This document shows, piece after piece, positions 12,181 through 22,341 of a DNA stretch of 64,000 bases. The stretch covers positions 114,501,781-114,565,780 of the forward strand of contig OW121743.1 of NCBI GenBank assembly GCA_933228675.1, in the 5' to 3' direction. Within the stretch, counting starts at the first letter, position 1; the number at the start of each line of letters is the position of its first letter. A model generated the notes under the pieces. That model was not told where the DNA came from. It saw only the letters and a program-made list of their open reading frames with translations, and ran no database searches. Made by a program: the position numbers and the translations under genes. Source of the stretch: Stomorhina lunata (lineage: Eukaryota > Arthropoda > Insecta > Diptera > Rhiniidae).

Positions 12181-12715
12181 GTTTTTCTTAATTATGATTT
12201 AAATTATAAGTTTCTTTTATTTATTTTATAGTTTATCTGTTTTAAAACACGACAATGATTAATATTCAATTTAAGGTCAGATACATATTTTCTTCCGTTA
12301 ATTACGGTTGCAATGTAAATTTAAAAGGTGTAGTAAGATTTGTATATTCGGTCTATGCCGGCTGTTTCTAATAAACACTCTACTAGTGCATTCCTTAAAA
12401 ATTTGTACTTGCCTATTTTGCCCCAGCTAATACTAACATTTCAAGTTCCTGCGAAATCTTCCTTTAGACTTTACCACTATTTACTTACCCCCTAATTCAA
12501 ATACGATTTATAAAATTATTAAAGTCTTATAATAGGAATTTTGTATCGAAAAATTTTATTATAAGCTTGTCATAGCTATGTTTTTCGTTAATGAATTAGG
12601 GGTTTATATTGACTAGGAAGTTCTTTTGTTCCAAATTGGCCTATTTCATATGCATTTCCCAAATTGATACTATATAACTCACAGTTTTCTTTAATCTGTG
12701 TTTTTGTAACTATTT
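12181..12715. other. Spacer upstream of Cp36
   Basis: No gene or recognisable element. It may contain upstream chorion control sequence. Confidence 0.4.
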
Positions 12716-13195
12716 ATACCCTTCACCACCATAGGTGGAAAGGGTATTATAAGTTTGTGCTGATGTATGTAACGCATAAAAATATTTTTCCCACCTTTAG
12801 CCAATAGACTTAGAATCACTTTCTGAGTCGATGTCAGTCCGTCCGTACGTCCGTCTAGACAGCTGGCTGGCTGGACCCCCATGTAAACCATGTAATCAAA
12901 GTACAGGTCGCCATTCTACAGACAATTTGCTGAAATTTTGATAGTAGGACCATGGCTATAGAAATTCGTCAAAATCGGTCAATTAGTTATGGTACCTGTC
13001 ATAGGACCCACTTCCCGGAATTGATATTTTGGCCACATATTTTCATGAAATTTAAAACAAATACTGCTTATGTAAAATTAAATCACTGTACCAAATTTCG
13101 TTAAAATCTATAAACACTGACCTTAGCTCCCATACAAACTCTTCTGTCAAAATGCACCAAATGAGACAAAAATCACTAAAACGCTCGTAAATCTG
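12716..13195 (+). repeat. Interspersed repeat family R1, copy (truncated by array B)
   Basis: Starts with TACCCTTCACCACCATAGG and GTGGAAAGGGTATTATAAG, runs through the standard blocks (ACCATGGCTATAGAAATTCG, CCCATACAAACTCTTCTGTC) and breaks off at AACGCTCGTAAATCTGATG, where the 29-bp array begins. Confidence 0.9.
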
Positions 13196-14576
13196 ATGAT
13201 AATTTTCAAAAATTGACTTTGTATAGAAAATTTTTTAACAATTTAATGTTTATAGGAAATTTTTCAAAAATTTACTTTTTATAGGAAATTTTTCAAAAAT
13301 TTACTTTTAAGAAATTTTTCAAAAATTTACTTTCAAGAAATTTTTCAAAAATTTACTTTTGATAGGAAATTTTTCAAAAATTTACTTTTTATAGGAAATT
13401 TTTCAAAAATTTACTTTTAAGAAATTTTTCAAAAATTTACTTTCAAGAAATTTTTCAAAAATTTACTTTTGATAGGAAATTTTTCAAAAATTTACTTTTT
13501 ATAGGAAATTTTTCAAAAATTTACTTTTTATAGGAAATTTTTCAAAAATTTACTTTTTATAGGAAATTTTTCAAAAATTTACTTTTTATAGGAAATTTTT
13601 CAAAAATTTACTTTTAAGAAATTTTTCAAAAATTTACTTTCAAGAAATTTTTCAAAAATTTACTTTTGATAGGAAATTTTTCAAAAATATAATTTTGATA
13701 GGAAATTTTTCAAAAAATTACTTTTTTATAGGAAATTTTTCAAAAATTTACTTTTTATAGGAAATTTTTTAAAAAATTACTTTTTATAGGAAAATTTTCA
13801 AAAATTTACTTTTTATAGGAAATTTTTCAAAAATTTACTTTTTTTTAGGAAATTTTTCAAAAATTTACTTTTTATAGGAAATTTTTCAAAAATTTACTTT
13901 TTATAGGAAATTTTTCAAAAATTTACTTTTTATAGGAAATTTTTCAAAAATTTACTTTTTATAGGAAATTTTTCAAAAATTTACTTTTTATAGGAAATTT
14001 TTCAAAAAATTTACTTTTTATAGGAAACTTTTCAAAAAATTACTTTTTATAGGAAATTTTTCAAAAAATTTACTTTTTATAGGAAATTTTTCAAAAATTT
14101 ATATTTTATAAGAAATTTTTCAAAAATTTATATTTTATAGGAAATTTTTCAAAAATTTACTTTTTACAGGAAATTTTTCAAAAATTTATTTTGATAGGAA
14201 ATTTTTCAAAAATTTATATTTTATAAGAAATTTTTCAATAATTTTTATATTTTATAGGAAATTTTTCAATAATCTTTATATTTTATAGGAAATTTTTCAA
14301 TAATTTTTATATTTTATAGGAAATTTTTCAAAAATTTACTTTTAATAGGAAATGTTTCAAAAATTTACTTTTAATAGGAAAAATTTACTTTCAATAGGAA
14401 ATTTTTAAAAAATTTTCTTTTAATAGGATATTTTTCAAATATTAACTTTTTATAGGAAATTTTAAAAAAAATTTACCTTTTATAAAAAATTTTTCAAAAA
14501 TTTACTTTTTATAGGAAATTTTTCAAAAATTTACTTTCAATAGGAAATTTTTCAAAAATTTACTTTTTACAGGAAT
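13196..14576 (+). repeat. 29-bp minisatellite array B
   Basis: About 45 units with core AGGAAATTTTTCAAAAATTT followed by ACTTTTTAT. The unit is the exact reverse complement of array A's unit. A higher-order block with shortened units (TTTAAGAAA, TTTCAAGAAA, TTTTGATAGG) occurs three times at 13300-13370, 13410-13480 and 13610-13675, a sign of unequal exchange of multi-unit blocks. The right part (14100-14340) is a TATTTTATAGG variant. Confidence 0.95.
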
Positions 14577-15158
14577 TTTGCTATGAGGATAATATTTGGC
14601 AAAATTTTTTGAAATAAATTTTTTCGTTTTATTTGTTGAAAGTGGATTAAGTCCAATACATTTTATACTTCAAAAAATTAATATTTTAAAATGTTAATGT
14701 TTGTTTAAGTGGTATAAGTCCATTCAACCCGATAAAAACGCATTTCGAAATGGTTTTTATAAATAAATTTTTATGAAAAAAAAAAATTTGATAGGTTCAG
14801 ATCAAAACTTATGATTTAATTTACTAAAATTGGCCACCTATATTTTTAAATTAAAAAAAAAAATGGACTTAAACCACTTTCAAAATAAGGGTTCATATGT
14901 ATAAATAATTTTATAGTAGGTTACGCATAGTTACATCGTTACTAAAGAAGTGATTCCTAGCCTTTCGACCCAAATCATGGTAATAATAATAATATGGTAT
15001 TGGATCTTCAGATTTCTGGAAAATTAATTGATCTACATAAATTATTTTGATTGTCAAAACTTAATTTTTCAAATTAATAACATTTATTTAATAAATACAT
15101 TTTCTTATATTATATAAATCTAAAGCTATATCAGTTCAATGCTTCCTAAAGCTCCAAA
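14577..15158. other. Spacer with array-flank sequence
   Basis: Contains phrases of the type AAGTGGATTAAGTCCAATAC and ATGGACTTAAACCACTTTCA that also flank array A (3280-3470), in opposite orientation. No gene seen. Confidence 0.5.
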
Positions 15159-16302
15159 TTAACTAGAACTTGGAACTAAAGCAAGAGGTAGTTGTAATGG
15201 AGAGAAAGGTAGGCTTTTATAGGAACTGTATTGTTGAGCTAGTGTTGGATAGGAACTAGTGTCTTGTTGTGGATTAGGTATCGTGTAGTCTGATTGGTTA
15301 GGAATGTAAAGGGTCTGTTGCATAGCTTGAGGTGTATTTGTGTGTGATTGTGATGTGGAATGTGTAGTGTAAATCGGTTTGCTTAGATCTTGGTTGTGTA
15401 AAGGTATATTTGGGATTTGAGCTGAGTTGTATAATGCTTTTGGAATTATAAATGGTTGATTCTGATTTTGAACCGTTAAAGGAACATGCCCTGGTTGAAA
15501 ATCATGTTTTTGATGATAGATAACGGCTGGCATTTTTACAACTAAGGGTTGTAGTTCCTTATTAAGCTGATGTTCGGCATCTTTTGTTTCTGGTAAATTT
15601 ACCACTATAGGTTCATGTATTGCCTTCAGGGGACTTGATGGCCCGACTTTAATGATTTTTTGTTTGTATTTGTTGTGTATGAGTACTTTTTTGGGTTTGT
15701 TTTTCGAAGGTTTATTCTTGTTCAACTGCGTTGGGTTAGAGTGTATGTGTTTAGCTTCAGTGTTGGGCTGAGTTGGAAGCAGTGTTTCTGTAGGGGTTTG
15801 GTTATCTTGTCTATTTAAAGACTGATCCACTGGTATTTGTTTATTATCTGTAGCTGATTCTCTTACAAATCGTGTTCGTTTTTCCTCGGCACTTTCTATA
15901 TAATTTGTTTGAATAAATTGTTTATCCTGAGGTTTATTGTTTTCCATGGGCACCACATTATTGTTACTATCGACCAGTAAATGAACAGCATCTCGAAAAT
16001 CTTCTCCCAAATATTTTAGCCAAAACTTTTCATCCAATCCATCGTCGGATGTAAAAATCCGTGTGGTCTGACCTTTATTACGGCCATTGGCTGTCTCATT
16101 TGCCACATCTATGTAATCGTATCTTGGTTGTGTTAAATTAATAACATGTGCTATTGCAATCTAAAAACAAGAAAATTAAAAATTTTAAAAAAACTTTGTT
16201 TAAACAATTTCTCTTGTTTTTTTCATTTACCTTATTTACTATGAATATTAGTCCAATTAGTAGAATTAAAATATTTTTTCTTTGTTTTCCATATTTCGGC
16301 AT
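15159..16302 (-). CDS. Secreted eggshell-type protein in the Cp7F position nearest Cp36
   Basis: Two exons: 16302-16231 (24 codons, MPKYGKQRKNILILLIGLIF...) and 16160-15159; donor GTAAAT, acceptor TTTTAG, phase 0, giving about 357 aa. Basic N-terminus, hydrophobic core and an A-x-A region (IAIAHV) make a signal peptide. The mature chain is rich in Gln, Asn, Pro, Ser and Thr and has a Lys-rich patch (LNKNKPSKNKPKKVLIHNKY) followed by valine/proline phrases (PIVVNLPE, PLVVKMPAVIYHQKH) reminiscent of the S36/S38 core. The C-terminus is Gln/Pro/Ser/Tyr-rich. Same strand and exon layout as the chorion genes. From position it probably corresponds to one of Drosophila Cp7Fa-c (Cp7Fc likeliest), but I cannot confirm which. 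Confidence 0.75.
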
Positions 16303-16335
16303 TTTTTTCTGTAGTCTTTATCTCTGTATCATCAT

Positions 16336-16427
16336 TCTAACTGATCGTATTATCAGTTTTAAATCTCTTAAATATCTCGGTTTTAGATATTATGTGCTGA
16401 TTAAGCTCATTTTTTTTAAAGGTACGT
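16336..16427 (-). promoter_or_regulatory. Putative promoter of the 15.2-16.3 kb gene
   Basis: Minus strand: GCACGT at about 16427-16422 (one mismatch to the chorion hexamer TCACGT), TATTTAAG at 16376-16369, and GATCAGTTAG (initiator-like) near 16342-16334. Weaker than in Cp36 and Cp38. Confidence 0.45.
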
Positions 16428-16497
16428 GCTAGTGATATGTTTTTAAGTTTTATTATGTTCTTACAAATATTTTGGAAATTTTTTAAAATTTTATTAT

Positions 16498-16609
16498 TAC
16501 ATAATTTAAAGAGAATAAAATATTTTTGGTGTGAATACTGTAAAATTCATTCAATTTCCTCAAATCTTACGTGTTATTGAAAAACTAAAATTTGGCGTTT
16601 AAAGACCTA
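16498..16609 (+). repeat. Left copy of a duplicated flank (filled site)
   Basis: The sequence from GAATAAAATATTTTTGGTGT to TTAAAGACCTA is repeated at about 23708-23809. Here it is interrupted right after CCTA by element T1-1. At 23.8 kb it runs on uninterrupted into TTTCCTGATATT. Confidence 0.85.
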
Positions 16610-16860
16610 CCAAGCAAAACTTTTCATTACCAAATAATGAGTTAAACAGCTAAACTATTGAACACGACCTACTTAAGTACTTACCAATTGCAGAAAAGTA
16701 ATAACTTGGGAAGCAATTGGAAAACAACAACAAAAATTTGTTTGTTGTTTTATTAAAAATATATATATTTTTAAACGAAATACAAAATATTGTTATGACC
16801 CCATATGGGCTTGAACCCAGCTCTCTGAGCTGAGCTACTTCATATGTCAGCTTATTTATT

Positions 16861-17672
16861 TTTATACCCTTCACCACCATAGGTGGAAAGGGTATTATAA
16901 GTTTGTGCTGATGTATGTAACGCATAGAAATATTTGTCTTAGACCCACCTTTTAGTATACCAATAGGCTTAGAATCACTTTCTGAGTCGATTTAGCGATG
17001 TCCGTCCGTCCGTCCGACTGGCTGGCTGGCTGGCCGGCTGGCTGGCTGGCTGGACCCCCATGTAAACCTTGTAATCAAACTACAGGTCGCAATTCTGAAG
17101 ATAACTTGACGAAATTTGGCACAGATCATTTTTTTGATAATGGGACCATGGCTATTGAAATTGGTCAAAATCGGTCCATTATTTATGGTACCTCCCATAG
17201 GTCCCATTTCCCGGAATTGACATATTGGCCACAAATATCAATATTTTTTCATGAAATTTTAAACAAATACTGCTTATGTAAACTAAAATCACTGTACCAA
17301 ATTTCGTTGAAATCGGTCCACATTTGACCATAGCTCCCATACAAACTCTTCTTTAAAAACGCACTAAATGAGACAAAAAGATCACTAAAACGCTCGTAAA
17401 TCTAAAGATATTGAATATTTTGAGTTTATTTTTTGCATACATAATTTTTGTAACAACTGTAATCAATTTGCCGAATTTCGAGATAATCGGTCCACATTTG
17501 ACACTAGCTCTCATATAAGTCCAAATGACGGAAACATGTTAAATATATAAGTTTTAAGAAAATGTTTGTATGATGGCAAAATTTAGCAAATATTAGTCTT
17601 TATACAGGAAAAATAACACCTTTAACCTTAGTGGTGAAGGTCGGGCTTGACCGACTATAGCGCTTTCTTACT
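16861..17672 (+). repeat. Interspersed repeat family R1, near full-length copy
   Basis: Runs from TATACCCTTCACCACCATAG to GGTCGGGCTTGACCGACTAT and ...TTTCTTACTTGTT. The terminal GGTCGG...CCGACT forms a small hairpin. Internal low-complexity CTGGCTGG repeats lie at 17019-17053. Inserted within T1 copy 1. Confidence 0.9.
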
Positions 17673-17895
17673 TGTTATTTTTAGATCCAAAATCATGGGA
17701 CAATAACTGTTTTTCCCAGCTTTTTTTGCTTTGTTGTAATTTTTGAAAAAATATTTTTTTCACTACCGTGTGTTAGTTTTTTTTTACAGAAGGTAATATT
17801 TAAGTTTTTAAAATTCAAAAATCATTTAAAAAACTTAAACAAAAGTTAAGGAAATTTTTGGTCTTGGTGGGGTTTGAACCCGGACCATTCAGGTC

Positions 17896-20800
17896 AAATT
17901 TGTTGGAAATACAAAATGTACTTTAGAAATTATAACTTTGTAATATTTTTAAATCACATAATCTATGTTTTTAGTTTTCAACAAATATCAAATTTTGTAA
18001 TAAAATTTTCATTCTATTTTTTTCACTGCAAAGAAAAACATTCAGTTTTTATTTCCAAGAGGTTATAGACCCAGCACAGGAATTTAAAATATAATTCGAC
18101 AAAGGCTTAACATCCTTGTTGAAATATCCTTGTAAGAAGGGAAATTGCGAACAATTTTACGACAACGGCCTAAAATCCTTGTTAAATAATCCTTGGTGGA
18201 ATTGCGAATAATTGTTTGGACAATGGCAGGAAATAGTTTCAAGATAGAGCCGCTTGGACGAAACAATTTCGAGACTTGGAAGATACAAGTGGAAGCTTTG
18301 TTAATCAAGAGCAATACGTGGAAATATGTAAATGGAAGTCATCCTAAACCATCATCGCCAGCAGCAAAAGTTATCGAATGGGAAGTTGGAGATGCCAATG
18401 CAAGATCCGATTTAATATTGGCAATAGCACCATCGGAGCTAAAGCAAATAAAAAATTGTGAAACCGCAGAAGACATTTGGGAAAAATTGCACAGCATCTA
18501 TGATTCACGTGGTCCCGCAAGAACAGCTTTATTGCTTAAGTCGTTAATATTATCAAGAATGAATCATGGTGAATCAATGAAGGAATATATGGACAAGTTC
18601 TTTGGAATAGTGGATAAATTGCATGAGATGCACATAAATATTCCTGATGAACTGATAAGTATCCTTATACTGTATAGTATGCCAGAAGAATATGAATCTT
18701 TCCGCATAGCAATAGAAAGCCAAGAAAAGTTAATGCCCCCTGAAACCCTAATGATAAAATTACTCGAGGAATATGATGTCCGTCGATCAGTAAGCCAAAA
18801 TAACAATGCTTTGGTGGTAAAGAAATTCAATAAAGAAAACAAGAATCAAATAGTTGGTAAGAAATTCAAATTCAAATGTTATAATTGCGGCAAACTTGGT
18901 CATAAAGCCAACGAATGTAGATCAAAATTAGAAAAAGGTAACGAAAAATTTAGTAAAGATCCTGAAAATGTAAAATCAATCGCTTTGACTGTGAGTATAA
19001 GTAATGATGAATGGTGTCTTGATTCCGGTGCTTCATCGCACATGACTTCAAATAAAGAGAAGTTTGTAAAATTAGAAAATACCTTAAATAAAACTCTTAA
19101 TCTAGCAAATAATGATACTACAAATATTCTTGGTAATGGTACTGTAGAGATAAAATCTAATACAAAATATTTATTGCAGTTACAGAATACCCTTTTCGTG
19201 CCAGACCTTCGTTCAAATCTATTGTCAGTTTCAAAGATGACACAGTATGGATATGAAGTAATTTTCAAGAAAAATATTGCAGTTGTTGAAAATCCAAAAA
19301 CTGGCGAAAAAATTTTGACAGCATATAGAAAGGATCATCTGTATTACGTTTCAGAAATAGCTGAGGAAAGCAATGTCGCAAATTCAAATAGTTCAATTCA
19401 AGATTGGCATGAATACTTTGGTCATTTGAACGAGAGGGATTTAAAGAATTTAGTTCGTCAACAGAAAGTATTAGGTATGAACATAAATATAAACCAAAAG
19501 TTACCATTATGTGAGGTATGTATTGAGGGAAAGCATTCCCAAAAGCCTTTTAAAGAATCTGATACGAATTCATCCGAAGTTCTAGAGCTGATACATAGTG
19601 ACGTGTGTGGTCCTATGCGCAGCAATTCATTAGGAGGTGCTAAATATTTTGTCACATTTATAGATGACAAAAGTCGATGGTCTGAGGTATATTTCATCAA
19701 AAATAAATCAGAAGTCCTAAATAAATTTGTGGAATTCAAGAATATGTTTGAAAAGCAGAAGGACAAGAGAATAAAAATACTTAGGACAGATAACGGTGGA
19801 GAATATACCAGCAAAATCTTTGAAAATTACTTAAAAAGTGAAGGTATAAAACACGAGCTCACAGTTGATTATACGCCACAGCAAAATGGTATTGCTGAGC
19901 GTAAAAATCGTACCCTAGTTGAAATGGCTAGGTGCATGATGATCCAATCAAAGTTGTCTCCAGGTTTTTGGGCTGAAGCTATACAAACAGCTAACTACAT
20001 TCGTAATCGTTGCGTTTCGCGTAGTATTGAGGGAGAAACACCGTTCAAAGTATGGACAGGTAGAGTTCCAAACGTTAAGTATTTCAGAAAGTTTGGATCG
20101 GTAGCTTATAAGCTAGATAAGAAACCAGGCAAGTGTAAATTTAATCCTAAATCTAAAAAATGTATATTCCTAGGATATTCGGTGCAATCTAAAGCATATA
20201 GATTGTGGGATCCTGAACAGAGGAAGTTAGTTACAAGTAGAGATGTGAAGTTCACACAAAAGTTTGCAAATGAAACTGATGATACAGAATTTATTGATGA
20301 CGAAATCTGGAAAACTAATGATGAATTAGCAGATAATCAGGCGTCCAAGTTAGAAATCGAAGAAAATTGTGATTTATCTGAGATGTATGATCAAGATGTA
20401 ATAAGTGAGATTGCAGGAATTATACAAACAAATGATCCATCAAGTGTAAAAAATGCTTTAGAATCAAAAGAATGGATCGAATGGAAGCAAGCAATGCAAC
20501 ATGAGTATGCAGCTTTAATGAAAAACAACACATGGATGGTAGTTGACAGACCTAATAGAAAGAAAATCGTTAAATCAAAATGGATCTTAAGAACAAAATA
20601 CAATAGTGATGGGACTGTGAATAAAAGGAAAGCTAGGCTAGTAGCTCAAGGTTTCACCCAGGTACCAGGTAAAGATTTTTCTGAAACATTTGCACCGGTA
20701 GCCAGAATTTCATCAATAAGGCTGGTAATAGCACTAGCAGCTCAATTAAACCTCAAAGTACATCAACTTGATTTTGTAAGTGCTTATCTAAACGGTGATT

Positions 20801-22014
20801 TAGATGAAGAAATATACATGGAAGTTCCAGAAAAACTTGATGCTATTTTGGAAAAAGTCGAAGCTGAAAAGTACAAACATGAAAAGGTATGTTTACTCAA
20901 AAAATCACTGTACGGCCTGAAGCAGTCCGGGCGACAGTGGTATAAAAAGTTACATGAACACTTAACTAAAATAGGTCTTGAACCATCACAATTTGATCCA
21001 TGTGTTTATACATATCGTGATAAAGGAAGTTTAGTAATTGTTGTTATTTATGTAGACGATTTAATTATAGCAACCTCAACTCCTTTAAATCCAGATATTA
21101 AACTCACCATGGAAATGTGTCCGCAAACTGACGATGAAGTCAACGAAGTAAAGAGTTTCCCATACCAAAACCTTGTTGGATCGTTGATGTATTTAGCTGT
21201 ATGTACAAGGCCTGATATATCACACGCTGTAAGTGTTTTAAGCCAATTTAATACATGCTATGGGAAGAATCATTGGATAGCAGCAAAAAGGGTTCTCAGA
21301 TACTTAAAGGGCACACAAAATTGGGGACTTAAGTTTTCTAAATCGGAAAGAGAATTAGAAGGATTTGCAGATGCGGATTGGGGATCATCAGTTGATGATC
21401 GACGTTCATATACAGGATATATTTTTATGTTTGCAAATGCAGCAATCAGTTGGGAGTCACGTAAGCAACGAACGGTCGCTTTATCCACAACTGAGGCTGA
21501 ATATATGTCCATATCCGAATCATCAAAAGAAGCCATTAATTTAAAGCGTTTTCTTTATAATATTTTGTCATTACAGGGACCCGTGAACATCTACAACGAT
21601 AACCAAGGTGCTGGTAAACTGTGCAAAAATCCCGTGTTTCACAACAGAACAAAACATGTCGATATCCGTCATCATTTCGTAAGAGAAACAATTGAAAGAG
21701 GTGATATAAATATCGAGTATCTAAACACGGAAGAAATGCCTGCGGACCTACTAACAAAAGCCTTAAATAAGCCAAAACATGTTAAATGTTGTCAAATGAT
21801 AGGTCTTAATCCTGTTTAAATATTTGTTAAAATACATTTTGAGGGGAGGTGTTGGAAATACAAAATGTACTTTAGAAATTATAACTTTGTAATATTTTTA
21901 AATCACATAATCTATGTTTTTAGTTTTCAACAAATATCAAATTTTGTAATAAAATTTTCATTCTATTTTTTTCACTGCAAAGAAAAACATTCAGTTTTTA
22001 TTTCCAAGAAAATT
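17896..22014 (+). mobile_element. copia-type LTR retrotransposon, identical LTRs
   Basis: LTRs of 160 bp at 17901-18060 and 21850-22009 read identically base for base; they start TGTTGGAAAT and end ATTTCCAAGA. A 5-bp target duplication AAATT flanks the element (17896-17900; 22010-22014). Directly after the left LTR, GGTTATAGACCCAGCAC resembles the copia primer-binding site (internal initiator-tRNA-Met half). GAGGGGAGG at 21841-21849 is the polypurine tract. Identical LTRs indicate recent insertion. It sits inside T1 copy 1. Confidence 0.95.
18223..21819 (+). CDS. copia Gag-Pol polyprotein, RT domain shortened
   Basis: One uninterrupted frame of about 1198 codons. ATG 18223 (MAGNSFKIEPLG) fits copia Gag; an upstream in-frame ATG at 18193 would add ten residues. 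Domains in order: Gag with zinc knuckle CYNCGKLGHKANEC (about 219-232); protease DSGASS (267); integrase H-H-C-C (WHEYFGHL, CEVC) and catalytic D460, D523, E559; the RT N-terminal part; YVDD at about 943-946; RNase H (ADADWGS, STTEAEYMS, DNQGAGKL, KHVDIRHHF). Straight after YVDDLIIA the protein reads TSTPLNPD. In other copia elements some 70-80 residues separate these two motifs, so an in-frame stretch of roughly 200-240 bp of RT appears to be missing. The polyprotein is otherwise intact but RT is probably inactive. Confidence 0.92.
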   Translation: MAGNSFKIEPLGRNNFETWKIQVEALLIKSNTWKYVNGSHPKPSSPAAKVIEWEVGDANARSDLILAIAPSELKQIKNCETAEDIWEKLHSIYDSRGPARTALLLKSLILSRMNHGESMKEYMDKFFGIVDKLHEMHINIPDELISILILYSMPEEYESFRIAIESQEKLMPPETLMIKLLEEYDVRRSVSQNNNALVVKKFNKENKNQIVGKKFKFKCYNCGKLGHKANECRSKLEKGNEKFSKDPENVKSIALTVSISNDEWCLDSGASSHMTSNKEKFVKLENTLNKTLNLANNDTTNILGNGTVEIKSNTKYLLQLQNTLFVPDLRSNLLSVSKMTQYGYEVIFKKNIAVVENPKTGEKILTAYRKDHLYYVSEIAEESNVANSNSSIQDWHEYFGHLNERDLKNLVRQQKVLGMNININQKLPLCEVCIEGKHSQKPFKESDTNSSEVLELIHSDVCGPMRSNSLGGAKYFVTFIDDKSRWSEVYFIKNKSEVLNKFVEFKNMFEKQKDKRIKILRTDNGGEYTSKIFENYLKSEGIKHELTVDYTPQQNGIAERKNRTLVEMARCMMIQSKLSPGFWAEAIQTANYIRNRCVSRSIEGETPFKVWTGRVPNVKYFRKFGSVAYKLDKKPGKCKFNPKSKKCIFLGYSVQSKAYRLWDPEQRKLVTSRDVKFTQKFANETDDTEFIDDEIWKTNDELADNQASKLEIEENCDLSEMYDQDVISEIAGIIQTNDPSSVKNALESKEWIEWKQAMQHEYAALMKNNTWMVVDRPNRKKIVKSKWILRTKYNSDGTVNKRKARLVAQGFTQVPGKDFSETFAPVARISSIRLVIALAAQLNLKVHQLDFVSAYLNGDLDEEIYMEVPEKLDAILEKVEAEKYKHEKVCLLKKSLYGLKQSGRQWYKKLHEHLTKIGLEPSQFDPCVYTYRDKGSLVIVVIYVDDLIIATSTPLNPDIKLTMEMCPQTDDEVNEVKSFPYQNLVGSLMYLAVCTRPDISHAVSVLSQFNTCYGKNHWIAAKRVLRYLKGTQNWGLKFSKSERELEGFADADWGSSVDDRRSYTGYIFMFANAAISWESRKQRTVALSTTEAEYMSISESSKEAINLKRFLYNILSLQGPVNIYNDNQGAGKLCKNPVFHNRTKHVDIRHHFVRETIERGDINIEYLNTEEMPADLLTKALNKPKHVKCCQMIGLNPV

Positions 22015-22341
22015 ACCATTTTAATTACAAATAAGTATTTACGTAATAACTTATTACTAATTTGGAGGGTATGTTGTAGTCATTACAAGGTAACCAGTTA
22101 CCAGAGTACATCCCATTACCAAAGTTTTGCTGGGTATTTCCTGATATTGTAAATCACATATTACGTTAAAAAAAATGTGTAAAAATAAATTCATCGGAAA
22201 ATTTATAACTTAATAATATTTTTTCGAAAAATTTCTATCAAATTTTTTATCGAAAAATTTTCTATGAAATTTTAAACGAAAAATTTTCTATAGAATTATT
22301 TATCGAAAAAATTTCTTTGAAATTTTTTTTATCGAAAAATA

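Larger units (their letters stand above)
16610..22134 (-). mobile_element. TIR element T1, copy 1 (with R1 copy and copia nested inside)
   Basis: Left end CCAAGCAAAACTTTTC (from 16610), right end AAAGTTTTGCTGGG (to 22134), both next to a TA dinucleotide (16608-16609; 22135-22136). Interior stretches match T1 copy 2 in reverse complement: the ATCCAAAATCATG...GCTTTTTTTGCTTTGTTGTA segment, the tRNA-like block near 16800-16850 and the GGTTTGAACCC block near 17870-17890. It has been split by an R1 copy (16861-17672) and a copia element (17901-22009). TIR of about 14 bp and TA duplication fit a Tc1/mariner-like or related non-autonomous element. Confidence 0.8.
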
